DNA from: Lophium mytilinum
Taxonomy: Eukaryota; Ascomycota; Dothideomycetes; Mytilinidiales; Mytilinidiaceae
Direction of reading: 5' to 3'
Length of the DNA stretch: 64,000 nt
Assembly: GCA_010093605.1 (NCBI GenBank)
Contig: MU004182.1
Span: forward strand, 2,155,195-2,219,194
Positions 1 through 11,534 of this stretch are shown here, one piece after another. The position numbers and the translations under genes were made by a program. Below the pieces are notes generated by a model. That model was not told where the DNA came from, did no database searches, and saw only the letters and a list, made by a program, of their open reading frames with translations. Within the stretch, counting starts at the first letter, position 1; the number at the start of each line of letters is the position of its first letter.

Positions 1-1
1 G

Positions 2-178
2 CCGGGCTGGTATCGAATTTGCTATGGTGTGCCACCATCGAAACTTACCGAGGGACTGAAGCGAATAGATAGAGTGTTGATCAATTTTACTCAGGCTGAG
101 ACGGAGAAGAATCAAAAAAGAAAGAGCATAGATGATACCGCTCTTGACAGTACTCGCGAGAAAAGGATCAAAGTTTAG
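2..178 (+). CDS. C-terminal end of an ACC-synthase/GliI-like PLP aminotransferase (partial)
   Basis: An open frame enters from the left window edge and ends at TAG 176-178, giving 59 codons. It starts PGWYRICYGVPPSKL and continues GLKRID. This matches the C-terminal signature of class I aminotransferases of the ACC-synthase type, where EPGWFR carries the arginine that binds the substrate carboxylate. In gliotoxin-type clusters this family supplies the C-S lyase GliI. The last 20 or so residues are lysine/arginine rich. The gene converges on the NRPS, whose stop lies 177 bp away. The family call rests on a short tail, and the lyase role is inferred from the neighbours (NRPS and a GliT-like reductase). 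The catalytic lysine lies outside the window. Confidence 0.6.
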   Translation, partial: PGWYRICYGVPPSKLTEGLKRIDRVLINFTQAETEKNQKRKSIDDTALDSTREKRIKV

Positions 179-354
179 AATAGTACATATACCCATTCCA
201 TAATATTCATCCTTCAAAAGGACGCGCAGAGCTTGAAAACTGTGCCCAATGCGGTTTCATCAACCCAAAACTCCATATCAACTAAAGCCCAAATACGACG
301 AAGATTTTAACAAGGAAATAATACTGATGTTCGTCAGACGAGAGGCCCGCCCAT

Positions 355-3300
355 CTAACACAACAAATTAGACCTCGCTGCATCCAACGCGTCCAGCGGT
401 GTCCCATCCTGCAACAAGACAACAATAGCCGGCAGTACCTCTTTGATCTGATCTACAACTACTCCACTCACGAGCGCCGTATCGTACTCAAGCTCGCAGG
501 AAACACCCTCCCCAGTCTCCGTGAACTCCACCAGAAGTGGAAACTTGGACCCACTAGGTTTATAATGCGCTTCTGTAACTTGAACTTCTGGCAGTTGGAA
601 TGCTTCAGAAGCAGAGTCCTCGAACCTATTGTAGGTCACCAGTACATCAAAAAGCGCGTTGTCCCCTGCGATTTTTCGTATTTCGCGGTAGGGAATAGAG
701 TGCGACAGAGCACCCTCGATTCCTTCTTTCGTGGCGGAGATTAACGAAGGCGCATCTTTGAAGCGATCAAGCTGGATGCGAATTGGGAGTCTGTCTAGGA
801 AGATGCCAAACATGTCTTCTGTGCCGTGCTCGGAGCGGTCGATATACGGAATCGCGAGAAGGAGGTCGTTGATTCCCAAGACAGCTTTAAGCGTAAGTGC
901 GAGTATGGAAAGACAGTACTCGAAAGAGCTTCTAGAGGCTGAATCCATCGACACATGAAAGGTATGGTTGGAAGCGTTGGCCTTATTTAACCCTGATGTC
1001 TGAGTGAACAGCCTGCGCGTGGGAGAATCCAGACATTGTCTCCAATAAAGAGTATGGCTTTCTGGTATTTTGCTGTCTTTAGAGCGATCCCATTCTGCCC
1101 ATTCGGCGTAGGATGGCTCTCGGACGGTGCTTTGAGCTCGATTGGCTGCTGCAGGTCCTTCTGTATAGTGTTCCTTAATTCTCTTAAACAGAATGTTGCA
1201 AGATGTCTTGTCAGTGATAACGTGATGCATTACGACAATCATTGTTATATGAGAGGCGTGTTCTAGAAGAGCGATCCTTATCGGGTGATCCGTTGAGAGG
1301 TCAAATGGCTTATCCACCAATTCCATGAAAATTGGCCGCAAAGCTTCCCTGGACCAGCAAGGCATCGAGACCCGTTCAATCGACACCGGATCCTTCGATA
1401 TAGCGCGTTGCAAAAAACCGCCCCTGCGTTGGTAAAGGGTCCTGAAAATAGCATTCTGGTTGACGACCGCGTCGATTGACCGCTCTAGCCTCTCCAAGTC
1501 CACATTTCCGTGCAATTGAAGCATGTACGGCACATTGAAACTTTGAGGGGTCGTCGACGAAGAACTCAATTCGAAGATCTCTTCTTCGAGGCGCGAGACT
1601 CGGTTTGATGAGGTTGGTATGGATTTCCAGCTTGCTAAAAATGATTGGGATTGTTCTCCCTTCAGAGACTCTTTGATCACAAACTCATCAAGCGCTGCAG
1701 CTAATGCCGACATCTTGGTGTTTCTGATGAAGATGGACAGTGGTATTGGGAACCCAAAATCCGCCGAGGTCTGTTGTGCAGCTTTGATCTGGCGAAGGGA
1801 GTTGCCACCGAGTACCATGAAGTCATCATCTAGCTCAATTTCGTCGCCATCTGAAAGTCCAATGGTTTCTCGCCAAACCTTCTCGAGCAGAGCCTGGGTT
1901 GTTGTGAGAACTTGTTTCCGCCCAGCGTTTGGAAGTAACCGGGGAGTAGTTGTGGCCATGGCTTTGAGGGCCTTTCGGTCTAGCTTCTGGTTTGGTGTCG
2001 TCGGGAAACATGGTAGTGGGATAATCGACGCTGGGCAAGCATAGCTGGGTAGTTGGTCGCGGAGTCGTTGATGCAGCAAAGCAGTATCTATGTTTTCGGG
2101 TGCAACAAAGGCGGCAACGTTCCCGTCGTCGGTTAGAGCAGCGGCGTGAGTAGCCGTAGGGCATGCTGACAAAATGGCGTTCTCAATCTCTTCCAACTCC
2201 ACACGATATCCGCGGACTTTGACCTGGTTGTCTATACGTCCCAGAAACCGAAGCTCCATATCCTCAGTCCAAACTGCAAGATCCCCGGTTCGATACATTT
2301 TCTGGCCCTGGAGGAATGGGTCGGGCCCAAAGCGCGCATCCGTCTGCGACTTCAATTCAGCCCCGATATATCCATTCATTACTTGCAGACCGGAAAGGCA
2401 TATCTCGCCGGTAACTCCAATTGGCACCGGGTTACTATGAGTATCAAGAAGATAAACTCCCACACGCGGGATGGTGCGACCCAGTGTCACCCGCTCACTA
2501 GGCTGCAGAAGCTTAAAGAGCGCACCAATAGTACACTCGCAAGGCCCATAAGAGTTGTACAGCCGCCGGTTTCCACTCCAGCGATCAGAAAGAGCTTGCG
2601 GAACTGCTTCCCCCGCAAAAAGTATGGTATCTAAGTTGCTTAAGTCATCCGGAGAGCAGACCGAAAGGAATGAAGGGGTGATCATGGTAGCATCAACGCG
2701 TTTGAGATGAGCGTAAGGATCAGAAGGGTCTTTGAGGACCAAGGTTGCGCCATAGCATAGTGTTCCGAATATCTCAGCGATGTTAACATCAAAGCCAGCA
2801 GAGAACATTTGCGCATGTCGCCTGCTTGGAGCAGCGTGCATTCTCGCGGGCTCATATGAGAGGTATGAGAGTACAGCATGATGATTGACGCGAACTCCCT
2901 TGGGTATGCCGGTCGATCCAGATGTAAAGATTACGTATGCCCAATCAGCCGGCCTGATGTTGACCTGAAGTCGCTCGGACTGTTGAGGTGGCGCGCCCCG
3001 CAGAATCTGGTGTATCGACAACGTTGGGATAGAGTTCAACGTAAAAAGGCTTTCGTACTCTTGGCTTGGGACTATGCACAGCTTTGCGTCTGAAGTTTTG
3101 GTGATAATTTCCATCCGTTGAGGAGGCAGCTTGGTGTCGAGAGGAACATATATAGCTCCGCACTTAATGATAGAGATAACCCCAATAAGCCAATTCAAAG
3201 ATCCATCACTGACCAGAGCAACAGCTTCTCCAGGTTGCACGATCTGTGCGATATAATGAGCAAGAGAGTTGGCGGTCCTATCTAGTTCGGAGTAGGTCAT

Positions 3301-6300
3301 GGATCGTGAGATTGACTCCACAGCGACGTGATCAGGCCATGCGTCTGCAGCACGCTCGAGGCTTTGTTTGAGATTTTCTGGTCCACGATATTCGTCAGAA
3401 CGTGAGGGTGAATTGCGTGTCAAAGAAAGGAGCTCCCGCTGGTCGAGCATTCTTTGACGAATACTTGGAAGATCTTGACAGCGGGTATCCAGGAGGGCTT
3501 GAATGAGGTTCTGAAAATGCCTTAGCATCCTGTTGATTACTGAATCGTCGTACGACGACTTTTGTGTAAGCGCGCGAAGAGCGAAATGGCCTTTGGAAGC
3601 CTCCACTAAAATCGTCAAGCCAAATTCGGGCATGTCTTTACGCGTAAGATTGAAATGGCCCAGCTTTTCGTCCTGTAACTCGGAGAATACATCCGGTAGG
3701 TTATATTCGAGAAACAAAATCGTGTCGTATATGCGCGCATGACTCCCTGATGCAATCTCTTTAAGTGCCTCCGCAGCAGACCATTGGTGGTCACTGATCT
3801 GAAGCAGTTGCCTCTGTACTCGACTCAAAAGGTCGCTTTTCGAGTCTATTCCTTCGAGGTCAACGGGAAAGGGACACGTGTTGATCATTGGCCCTACCAT
3901 ATTCTCTGCGCCTGCGATGGGGAAATTCCGGCCCGAGAAAACCGATCCAAAGGCGACGCGGTCTTTTGCGGAGTACGTCGCAAGTACCATTGCCCACGCC
4001 CCATATATGACCGCAGCCGGAGAGACGCCTAGACTACGAGCCTTTTCTTCAAAATCTAGAATTGAAAGGTTCAAGTCTAGCGAAGTGCTAGAAAGTTCAA
4101 CGGTAATAACTTTTGATTCCGGTTTGGGTAAATGCAAGGGAGTACCTTCCAAGAAGCCTTCCATGGCGTTGGACCAGAATTCAATTGACTCATGATGCTT
4201 TTCTTTGATATGAAACTCAAGATTCTTCGCGAAACTGCAGAATTGAGGAGGCTGCGGTAGTGTCTGTCCCGAGATAATCGACCGCAACTCTCTAATCAGT
4301 ATTCCAAAAGACCACCCATCAACCCGACTGTGGTGTACCAACCAGAGGAGGGTAGATTTTGAACCTGGTGCTCTAATGAATCGGAAAGCGTTGACCGGGG
4401 AGAACAATTTTTCGGACCCATGATATTTCGGTAGAGCCAGTAGAGCTTCAGACTCTCGGTCTATGACGCTTTCCAGCTGATCCGTAGCAACAATGGTCTC
4501 TTGCCAGTCGACATTGCAGTTATTTTCAACTATTTGAGTACCGTGAGAAGTGTCGAAAGAAGTTCGAAAGATCGAATGTCTAGCGAGCACTGACTCCCAA
4601 GCATCTTTCAATTCACTTGAGCTGAAGTTTTCTTCGCCCGTCTCAAAATTGATAGACACTAACATGTATGATGTGAGACTCTCTTGTAGAGAGGATCGAA
4701 TCATTCCCATTTGCACATCCGTGATAGGTACTCTTGACTCCTGATGGGCGTCGCATATTAGGGTACCCTTCCGGCAGTGACTTGGAGGCGCAGTGGCGGG
4801 GATTCCAGTGGCTTTCAATGCCTCAGATATAGCTATTATGCTAGGAAGTAGGTATAGGCGTTCCAAGCTGATCGAAAGCTGCCGCTCGTGGAGGAGCGAA
4901 AGAAGTTTGATCGCCGCCAGAGAATTTCCTCCAAGGTCCCAGAATGACGCATCATCTACAATATCTCCTAAAGGTAGATTTAAGGCCAAGGAAATAGCAG
5001 ATCTCAGGAAGCCAAGCGGTGTATCTGTGGCGTTTGATAGCTCGGCCGAGTGAACAAGTTCGAGGTCGAGATTCCTCCGAAGAGCCTTGACATCGACTTT
5101 TCCACTTGAAGTTAACGGAAACGCCGGCACGGCCTTGATGAGATCCGGAACATGGAAGGTGTCATGAATGCTCGAGATTTTGAGCCGCAGATCGTGAACA
5201 TCCACAGATTCAGGCATCACATACGCCACGAGCCTTCGATGGTGCATAAATGCTGTCGCAGCGTGAACTTCAGTATTTCCCAAAAGCGGCGGAACGACAT
5301 CAGCCTCTAGGTTGATGAGAAAGCCTCGATTCTTGACCAAACTATCTTTTCTACCGAGAAAAGATATGCCGTCAGATGTGCGTCTCCCATAGTCTGATGT
5401 ACGGTAAAGTCGCGTTCCGTTCCAGTGGATGAATTTCTCTTCCGTGAGGGCTTCGTTCTGGTAATAGCCGAGCCCAACGATAGGACCGCCAATACAAATT
5501 TCTCCTTCCAACGCCTCTTGGAGATTGGAATCCAAGAGAATCATTTGACATCCTTTCATGGGTCTTCCAAGAGATATTGGCAAATCTGGTCTCAACTCGG
5601 CTTGACTGGCTGCAATGGTGGTTTCCGTAGGGCCATACGCGTTGAGTATTCGACGGCTAGGTGACCACCACTTTCGGATGAGGTGAGGACTAGGTGATTC
5701 TCCGCCCATACATATAGTATGGATATGGTTGTAAAGATGGGGCTCCTGAAGAGCGTCAAGAAGAGATGGGGCGCATGGCAGAACAGTACAGAGCTCCGCA
5801 TCCCTCATGAATGTGTCAGAATCAGAAAGCATCAAATGGCCTCCATGTCCCAGTGTACTAAAGACAGCTCCAGTGTACGCTAAGCATATATCAGTACTGT
5901 CATCAATCTTGATTGGTAGTTGACATACCGTCGAAAGCGATTGAGAAGAGAACAAGTACCGTGTCGGCAGAGGTAACGCCAAAGTCATAATGATGTACGA
6001 AATGAATGAGATTTTCGTTAGAGATTAAAACACCCTTCGGTATTCCTGTCGTCCCAGATGTGAATATTGTGTACGCTGGATCTTCTCTGCGAGCAACAGG
6101 GGAAAGGCTTGTTCTTGCTGAGGCAGGGGTCCTTTTGGAGTATACAGCATCCCAAATCTCCAGGCCGGTGATTGTACCTTCGTGATAAGGCGATGATTCT
6201 ACGTCTGTAACAATGATCACCCTCGCATCAATGATAGAGAGAACTGTATTGGTCCGTTCCGAGCTCCAGCTTTCGACATCAACGGGAACGTAGCAAGCTC

Positions 6301-6577
6301 CAATACTTATAATGGCAAGTAGACAAGCGACCATCTCTGGGCATCTTGACGTTAAAATCGGAACACAGTCTCGTGGCTGCACTCCGCGCTCTTTCAAGAT
6401 CATCGCAATCCTTGCAGCTGCCGATTCCAAGTCGCCATACGTGAGTTTGGAATCGCCGTGAGAGACCGCGATACGATCAGGGAAAGCTTGCGCATGTATT
6501 TGGAAAAGATCGCAGACCGATTCCGGTAGACCCTTAGAAATGACATCTGGCGAGTTCTGTGGAGCGATTGATCCCAT
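355..6577 (-). CDS. Bimodular NRPS, A-T-C-A-T-C, probable diketopiperazine synthetase
   Basis: Two exons (6577-5929 and 5879-355) joined over a 49-bp GT-AG intron give 2057 aa; the splice restores the FDAYTG core of the first adenylation domain. Order: A1 (about 25-490; TSGTTGIPKG, NAYGPTE), T1 with LGGNSL (about 540), C1 with HHSRVDG (about 590-1030), A2 (about 1050-1490; TSGSTGIPKG, YGPCE), T2 with LGGNSL (about 1565), then a terminal C domain. The terminal C motif reads HHVITDK, so the usual last Gly is Lys while the second His and the Asp remain. There is no third T domain, unlike GliP/SirP and like FtmA-type dipeptide synthetases. It should join two amino acids and release them as a cyclic dipeptide. 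The neighbours, a GliI-like lyase and a GliT-like reductase, suggest sulfurised diketopiperazine chemistry. The substrates cannot be read safely by eye. Confidence 0.93.
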
Positions 6578-8042
6578 CTTGAGGCCGCGAGTATCACCGT
6601 TTCCGAAAGCGAAAAATCAAGCGCACAAACCGTAGCTTCTATGAGTACGAGGATGAATAGGAAAGAAAATGAGGCGTGAAGAAAGAGGGTACTGGTAAGC
6701 TTGTGCGTTTCTGCTGACAAGTGGCACGCTGGTGCCATCAAATCTGACCACTGTAAGCTAAACCCAAAGCAGGGTATAAGACCAACCTCACCATATTACG
6801 ATCGATTGCACAGCTAGTGGATTAAGTTGAGGTCTTTCTGATCAGTAGCAACGCTGTGGACACATTCACGTGGTGTACCCATTCGACGGGATTATCCTTT
6901 CCGCACGTTATGCAGTTCACGGACCGATGATTAGGTTCAACGTGACCGGGACCACGAGAGCACCCATCTGGGGTTGGTACCCTGTTGGTTCCTGCATTGC
7001 GCACCCTTGGCTGGGATTCGTTAGTTGCGTTCGGGGAATATAAGTCGGAATCTTCAATCCTTCGGTCAATATTTTATTCCGGCTTCTGCGTCTTACACCG
7101 GGCTGCCGACCCCAGAATATTTGAAACATATCACGCCAAAGGTGGTCGGAAGTAAGGAATTAGTAAATGAGTAAGAATCTGAGGACGTGATACCCTCGCA
7201 GCGCGAAAATCTTCGTTCTCAATGATGAGCTGGCCGACAGGCGGTATTGACTGAATCCAGGAAGAATAGGAGCAGAGTAATGACGCTAGGATTGTTAGTT
7301 CTTTGGGTCTAGAGTGCGAAAATGATGAGGCCCGTCTGTACTCAAAAGTGACTGACTGACAGTCGTGATGCATGAGTGATGAGTTCCCGGTCGCCTTCGC
7401 AGGCCGCCCTACCAGAAATAGGGTCTTGCTGACTACCCAGCCCTAGATCAGATAGAGACTAGGGCAAGAATCCCCCTCCTCTGCCCTCCGCATGGGGACA
7501 CAATTGACCCTCGGAAGCCATATCAAAAGCCATTCAAAGCTACAAACAGCCATTTCGAGAGCTTTCAGATGCTTTTTGCAGAGGACTGGCTACGGAGTTG
7601 CCCAGCTGCCTTCCCAAGAAAGGCTAATGCAAGCATCAGCTACCACCACAACGCCATGATCAGGAACAGCCGAGTCTCGAACCCTCGAAGAGATGCACCC
7701 GTGGTTATCAGACTCGCCAGCGCACCTCGATCCAAGTAGAATTTGCGGGTTATGAGACGGCTGCGGCTGCGGCTGTATGGGCGAGTTTCTTTGGAACCTG
7801 AACCATTTCCAGCTCCCAGCCAGCCTGGCGAAAGCCACGAGGGCGTGCCTGAGCTGCGTTGGGATACCATGATTTGCAGACTAATCGAGGTGATCCGGTG
7901 CGCGTCATGTCGCGATCAAATCGTCTAGCTATGTAGGTACTGTACGGCTGCTTGCTTGTGGTTATAAAAGCACTGAAGTTCCCTTTGCTGATTAAGATAT
8001 CGACCTGAACACTGCCATTCAATCATTCTTACGATCTTCAAT
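6578..8042. other. Intergenic region between NRPS and secreted NTF2-like gene
   Basis: About 1.46 kb holding the divergent promoters of the NRPS and the NTF2-like gene. The short frames seen here on both strands lack coding character, splice partners or recognisable motifs. I saw no TCGG-N3-CCGA palindrome of the GliZ type. The only clear element is the TATA box noted separately. Confidence 0.5.
7963..7970 (+). promoter_or_regulatory. TATA box of the secreted NTF2-like gene
   Basis: TATAAAAG lies 73 bp upstream of the ATG at 8043 in otherwise non-repetitive sequence. Spacing and sequence fit a TATA element driving a well-expressed or inducible gene. Confidence 0.45.
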
Positions 8043-8643
8043 ATGCGTTTCCTCACCACAGCCCTCCTCGCGCTCATCGCCTCAACCACAGTAGCAGTCG
8101 CGCTGCCCGAAAAGGGCAAAGATGAGAAGCACGGCGACGACGACCACTGCCTCAAAGACTTTGAAGTCAGCGAGCTCGCTGTCAAGTGGCTCCTCGTCTG
8201 GTCGACCGACCCCAGCCCTAAGAAGTCGGATCTCCAGAAGATTCTCACGCCCAACATTGCGAGCTACGACGAAGCCTTCGGGGGCCCGACACTCAGCCTT
8301 GACGAACTCTGGGACGTCATTACGGCGCCCGGTCCCTACACCACGGGCGACATAAAGCAATTCCCGCTATTCACGTTCCATTCGTGTGATCAGATAGGTG
8401 TTCGATGGGGATATACTGCTGTCACTACCGGTTTTGAGTCGTGAGCTGTCTCTGCGTTGTTTATTTTGGAGGACCGATTTGCTAACGGGTGATTCAAGGA
8501 CTGTGCCCGTTGGGACGAAGGTCGAGCTTAAGGGCATTGACATCCTCCATGTGGATCTCAAGACACGGAAGATTTTCAATGCGACGTCCTCGGCTGACTG
8601 GATCAACCTTGCGCGGCAGCTTGGGCAGACCGTCCTTATCTAG
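8043..8643 (+). CDS. Secreted NTF2/SnoaL-like small protein
   Basis: Two exons (8043-8440, 8499-8643) and a 58-bp intron with a GCTAAC branch site give 180 aa. Residues 1-20 are a clear signal peptide (basic start, then an Ala/Leu core). The mature part begins with a Lys/Asp/His-rich linker. The body shows the helix-then-sheet pattern of NTF2-like (SnoaL-type) folds: a WLLVWSTDP helix, a DELWDVI helix, then strands ending in FNATSSADW. No catalytic residues can be assigned. It lies between the NRPS and the GliT-like gene, so it may belong to the cluster (SnoaL-like folds act as cyclases or isomerases), but a secreted effector or binding protein is equally possible. Confidence 0.8.
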
Positions 8644-8830
8644 GTTTGGTAATACGAAGGTGGAGGGTCGGATGGACAGAGCTGCAAATAAAATTGCATT
8701 CAATACGTTCCTTATGAATGAATGTATACGCTGCACGTGGGCCAAGAAACATGCAAACCATACATTTGAAAAAGCTGGGTATATTTTACAATAATGTCGA
8801 ACGCTGTGCGGGCGCATTTTTTGAGGGCGT

Positions 8831-9838
8831 TTAGCCAAACATGGATTTTTGACCGAGCCGCTCTGCGATGACTTGTGTAGAAGCCCCCATTCCCGCCAAA
8901 GATCCAACTGAGATTGCAAGCGGAATGTTCTTCATAGGCAAACAATTGTCGCCCGCAGCGAATACGCCCTGAACGCTCGTCTGGTAGAAAGGTGGTCCCG
9001 CTTTGATGTCGCTGCCTTGCATAGCAACTCCCAGTTGCTCTGCGAATGGGCCTTTCAGTTTTGTAGGAGGCGCATGGGCTAAAAATCCCTCTGTGACCTC
9101 GGAGCCGTCCTCGAACTCGATCGTGACTTCAGCGTTCTTAGGCCCTTTCTTGAATGACTTGATGCGCCGGGAGTCCGATTTCATCTTGCCCGTGTTTCCA
9201 AAAGCCGATTGCATGCTAGTAGCAAGCTCTTCCGCACCGTTAGTATATATCGTCACAGATTTACTGAGCGAAGTCGCTTGTCGGGCGACATGGAGGCCAA
9301 ACGGGACGTTGGCGAGACCTCCGATTGCGAGGACACCAGAAGAAGCGCAATTACGCTCTTCATAGCCTTTGCAAAACAAGCAATGAAATCTGTCCAATCG
9401 TCAGTCAAAGCTAGCAGCTGATGTATGTGGCTTGAAGACTGACATTCCAGTACCCCAGCAGTCGGCATAGCCCTCGATATCTGGGAAGATATCTTCAACA
9501 CCAGTAGCCAAAATCAGCTTCAATCCCGTCCAAATTTTGCCATCACTATCCGTAGCCTCAAAATGCCCCTCTTCAGTCTTCTTGACACCTGCTATCGTGA
9601 CGCTGTGTAGCGATACCGAGTCGTAGCGGGAGATGATGTTCTCCACTGCGGTGCCACGGAATTTGACGGGGTCGACATGGTCGAAGCCTGGAAGCATGTG
9701 CATATAGTCGGCATCCTGATTTCGATAGACCCCGCTGTCAAATATCTTGACAGTATGTGCTTGCCGCGCTAGCGAAAGCGCGGCAGAGAGGCCGGCTGGA
9801 CCGCCGCCAATGATTAGGACGTCTGTAGTTGGTGCCAT
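8831..9838 (-). CDS. GliT-like FAD-dependent dithiol oxidase/disulfide reductase
   Basis: Exons 9838-9444 and 9389-8831 (54-bp intron, GTCAGT donor, GACTGAC branch) encode 317 aa. The N-terminus has the FAD-binding Rossmann motif GGGPAGLSAAL. The splice creates GIFHCLFCKGYE, giving a CxxC redox pair at Cys135/Cys138, the arrangement of GliT/SirT/HlmI-type enzymes that close or open the disulfide of epidithiodiketopiperazines. The C-terminal part carries the second FAD motif GVFAAGDN and a thioredoxin-reductase-like tail. General thioredoxin reductases usually have CAxC at this place; CLFC favours the GliT branch. GliT-type enzymes also give self-protection. Beside a dipeptide NRPS this is the strongest sign of a sulfur-bridged product. 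Confidence 0.88.
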
Positions 9839-10075
9839 TACTTGGCGTTGAAGAATCAGTTGAGGAGGGCCGTTTATTTAGTGGAAGAGTGTATGTTGTT
9901 TTAAGAAGCCTACTTCAGATCAGAGTCATGGCCTATAAGCCCCAATGCTCATGTCTAGTGCGAGTCCGAAAAATATACGCCGAGTGAGGGGGCCGAAACA
10001 CCCATGACCGGGGAGCATCCAAGAGGCATTGGCGAATCTGCTAGAACGGGCATCTAAGCCCTTCCGACTGTTGTA

Positions 10076-10324
10076 TCATTCTTCATGGTCCTGCGAGTGC
10101 TCCTGATGGGTTGTTGGGTGGATATAGTGCAATTCGTCGGGATGAGGGTCGTGATGGGTAAGATAGGTAGAGTGTCCATGTATAGTCGGGATACCACACT
10201 GCGGCATACCAAGAGAAATCAGTAAGCTGCTCCACCTCAAGCCCGCAAGACTTACATACCTGGCTGCGTTCAATTGATGGTGTTCCGTCCTGAGTGGTGC
10301 TGAAAGATCGTGATGTTCACTCAT
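10076..10324 (-). CDS. Possible small His-rich protein
   Basis: Two short exons (10324-10256, 10198-10076) around a 57-bp GTAAGT...GCAG intron with a CTTACTGAT branch site would encode 63 aa. The C-terminal half is very rich in His, Asp and Glu (HGHSTYLTHHDPHPDE), which could bind metal. There is no signal peptide and no family I recognise. The strong splice signals with conserved phase are the main support. The alternative is a chance frame in the GliT-like promoter region. Confidence 0.33.
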   Translation of the reverse strand: MSEHHDLSAPLRTEHHQLNAARYVSLAGLRWSSLLISLGMPQCGIPTIHGHSTYLTHHDPHPDELHYIHPTTHQEHSQDHEE

Positions 10325-10766
10325 GAGAGATGACGAGGGGAAGTCCGAGCGCCCAAATGTAACCAGCTCGAATCCATCCATCCCTCAACCCTATCACTAT
10401 ACATACTTCTTTCCCTATGTCCATGTGATAATTGCAAGCTATCTCTCTAGAATCACCCCACACGTTAAAACCCCCGGCTTAAAGCCAGCACAGCCGCCCG
10501 ACTAAGCACCGCAAAGTCTTGACCAATCATCCCCCCTGGTTCGCAGCTTATGACCACCTCCGGACTCCGTGAGAGTCATGTCGATCGTAGGATCCTACGA
10601 CGCACGAGGACACTCACATGCATATTTAAAGCTAGAATGACGGATGTTATGGAATATACGACATCTGCAGTACACAACGCTCTCAAAATTCTCTCTACTT
10701 TCTTTATTCTATTCTAGCCTAGCGCAAATCTAGCCGTACAGGTACCAATATCAAACTCCACCAGTC

Positions 10767-11048
10767 ATGGAGGCCATCAGCAACATGCACAACGCTACTA
10801 TACCCTCGGCCTTCCAAGATACGACCATCACCCTCGCTGGGGACGTCTCGCACATCCAATACGTCATCTTCTCATGGATGGCCATCTTCTTCCTCGTTGG
10901 CATCTTGAAGAGGGCGAAAACCTGGGTGCGTGCGATCAATGTCGCACTTTCTGTACTTTACGTATCAATAGCAGGTGCGTAGACGACTAAATGAACGTTG
11001 CTTCAATGCTCGGTGCTGATCGATGGGATAGGTGCCCATTATCACTAG
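10767..11048 (+). CDS. Small two-helix membrane protein (hypothetical)
   Basis: Exon 1 (10767-10974) and a short exon 2 (11032-11048) around a 57-bp GTGCGT...ATAG intron give 74 aa. The protein has a polar N-terminus and two hydrophobic stretches (about 31-47 and 56-70) separated by a basic KRAKTWVR loop. A TATTTAAA element sits about 140 bp upstream. No family is recognised. The frame is clean and begins with a good ATG context, but short membrane frames arise by chance, so support is moderate. Confidence 0.4.
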
Positions 11049-11534
11049 CTAGCTGTACCACGACACGACTTTAGACGAATTTCTCATTTTTCAGCCTTGA
11101 GGACCTGGAGAGGCTGTCAGGATGGCGCCGGAGTTTTGCGTTAGCGAAGCCTACAGACTTCTTTGCACCGATTACTGAGCCTTGGGGCTGCGCTTATGGT
11201 TTTCAGGAAGAACCCTCCAAACATACGGATTCCATGTTGCATTTGATAAGCAGGATTCATGAGAGCTCATGGAATTTCGTTTTCACAGTGTCTGTCGCAG
11301 GCTCCGTGGAAGCTCGATGCTTAGGTTCGAGACACGTGGAGGAATGTTTGGTATGACTTGGGCATATCGGCGTCACGCGACACCGCCGGCGCTTGAATCC
11401 TGAGCACATGCAGCTTAAACAGCTTCGGCGATAGTGTACTACAACTACTGATAAAGTAGCAAATCCCTATGTACCTTCTGTCTAAGTATGTATGTACAAG
11501 TGAACGTAATTTCACATGAACACCCCAACTTCGT
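11049..11534. other. Intergenic, nothing recognised
   Basis: About 490 bp between the small membrane gene and the convergent metallopeptidase. No convincing frame, repeat or RNA gene was seen. Confidence 0.4.
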
